Assembly: GCF_003149105.1 (NCBI RefSeq)
Contig: NZ_QGDS01000012.1
Span: 1-64,000 of the forward strand
Direction of reading: 5' to 3'
Length of the DNA: 64,000 nt
Source: Faecalicatena contorta
GTDB taxonomy: Bacteria > Bacillota > Clostridia > Lachnospirales > Lachnospiraceae
Under the pieces are notes generated by a model that was not told the origin of the DNA, did not search any database, and worked only from the letters and a program-made list of their open reading frames with translations. The first letter of the stretch is position 1; every line of letters starts with the position of its first letter. The translations under genes were made by a program, and so were the position numbers. Shown here one piece after another: positions 63,325 to 64,000 of the stretch.

Positions 63325-64000
63325 ATGGCAAAAAGAAGATATAGAAGACGCAGAAGAGCACAAAAGGGATTCATAACATGGGCACCCTGGAAAAAGGCAC
63401 TGGTGATAGTCGGTGGGACTCTGATTTTATTGACAACGGCGGGGGTAGCATTTGCTGCATCCAAGTTAGGTAAATTAGAAACAACAAAATTAGACACAAC
63501 AAAGCTGAATATTTCGAAGGAAATTGAGCATAATGAAACCGGATATCTGAACGTGGCATTATTTGGCTTGGATTCCAGAGATGGTAGTTTTACTGCTGGT
63601 GACCGCAGCGATACAATTATTATTGCCAGTCTAAACCGGGAGACAAAGGAAGTCAGACTTTGTTCAGTGTTTCGCGATACCTTGCTGGAGCAGCCGGACG
63701 GCAGTTACAATAAAGCAAATGCAGCATATGCAACGGACGATGCAGAAGGTGCTGTGGCTATGTTAAATAAAAATCTGGATTTGGATATACAGCATTATGC
63801 TACGGTAAACTTTAATGCTTTGGTAGATGTGATTGATGAGCTGGGTGGAATTGAAGTCGACTTGAAAACCCCTGAAGAAGTACAACTTGTGAATGGATAT
63901 GGTAATGAGACATCCAAGGTGACCGGGAAGGAATTAAAATTGCTCGATCATACGGGAAAACAGCTTTTAAATGGTGTACAGGCCGTTTCTTATTCCCGGA
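63325..64000 (+). CDS. LCP-family protein, 5' part, cut by the window end
   Basis: The first 225 residues of a second LCP enzyme; the frame is open to the last base. A very basic start (MAKRRYRRRRRAQKGF) and one membrane helix (ALVIVGGTLILLTTAGVAFA) precede the LCP domain, with NVALFGLDSRDG, DRSDTIIIASLN and SVFRDTLLEQPDGSY. The order matches the LCP protein at 61023, so the two are probably paralogues by duplication, with a GT2 gene between them. AAAGGGG lies about 7 nt before the ATG at 63325. Confidence 0.92.
   Translation, partial: MAKRRYRRRRRAQKGFITWAPWKKALVIVGGTLILLTTAGVAFAASKLGKLETTKLDTTKLNISKEIEHNETGYLNVALFGLDSRDGSFTAGDRSDTIIIASLNRETKEVRLCSVFRDTLLEQPDGSYNKANAAYATDDAEGAVAMLNKNLDLDIQHYATVNFNALVDVIDELGGIEVDLKTPEEVQLVNGYGNETSKVTGKELKLLDHTGKQLLNGVQAVSYSR

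Noticed and set aside
1..64000. CRISPR array, tRNA, rRNA or prophage genes
   Set aside because: No regularly spaced repeats other than protein-coding ones, no tRNA-like or rRNA sequence and no phage structural genes were recognised.

Overview
The window reads as chromosomal DNA of a low-to-mid GC, monoderm Firmicute of the Lachnospiraceae type. Three things support this: the tig-clpP-clpX-lon-engB order, the cdaA-cdaR pair for c-di-AMP, and a long cell-wall polysaccharide locus with LicD, teichoic-acid-type and LytR-CpsA-Psr (LCP) proteins. The genus cannot be fixed from the sequence alone. I found no tRNA, rRNA or CRISPR array.

Region 1 (1-2.9 kb): a class IIC group II intron with its maturase, whose 5' end lies 4 nt inside the window, then an XRE regulator and a CYTH phosphatase on the minus strand. 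Region 2 (2.9-25.98 kb) is housekeeping: a DJ-1/PfpI protein, trigger factor, ClpP, ClpX, Lon, EngB, an AI-2E-family permease, uvrB-uvrA (minus strand, with a possible LexA box), an MreB-family protein, RecD2, ComFC, two uncharacterised membrane proteins, CdaA, CdaR/YbbR, an HPr protein and a sugar nucleotidyltransferase. The spacers around lon, uvrA/uvrB and mreB carry palindromic repeat-like elements.

Region 3 (26.0-32.9 kb) holds three consecutive secreted proteins: a beta-propeller (BNR-like) protein, a GH73 glucosaminidase and a GH25 lysozyme. All three carry the same array of five 45-residue repeats with DWDGDG-type calcium-binding loops. I consider this shared targeting module the most interesting feature of the window.

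Region 4 (33.1-64 kb) is a mosaic surface-polysaccharide locus. The first block has a TarI/IspD-like cytidylyltransferase, LicD, a Wzx flippase, Ugd, an SDR epimerase and three GT2 enzymes. A scar follows, containing an IS256 transposase remnant, an inverted CDP-glycerol phosphotransferase-like gene and a multiply broken LTA-synthase-like pseudogene. The second block has an acyltransferase, a GT4, a DPM-like GT2 with a DUF2304 partner, a large GT-C-like membrane protein, rfbBAC, a Wzm/Wzt ABC exporter, an orphan extracytoplasmic domain protein, rhamnosyltransferase-like and WsaF-like enzymes, an inverted GT2, rfbD, a polyprenyl-phosphate sugar-phosphate transferase that would start the glycan, and two LCP ligases around another GT2. 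The second LCP gene runs off the end of the window.

Together, region 4 would make dTDP-rhamnose and UDP-glucuronate, start a glycan on a lipid carrier, extend and decorate it, export it and attach it to peptidoglycan. Region 3 would supply wall-active enzymes, possibly held at the surface by the shared repeats.
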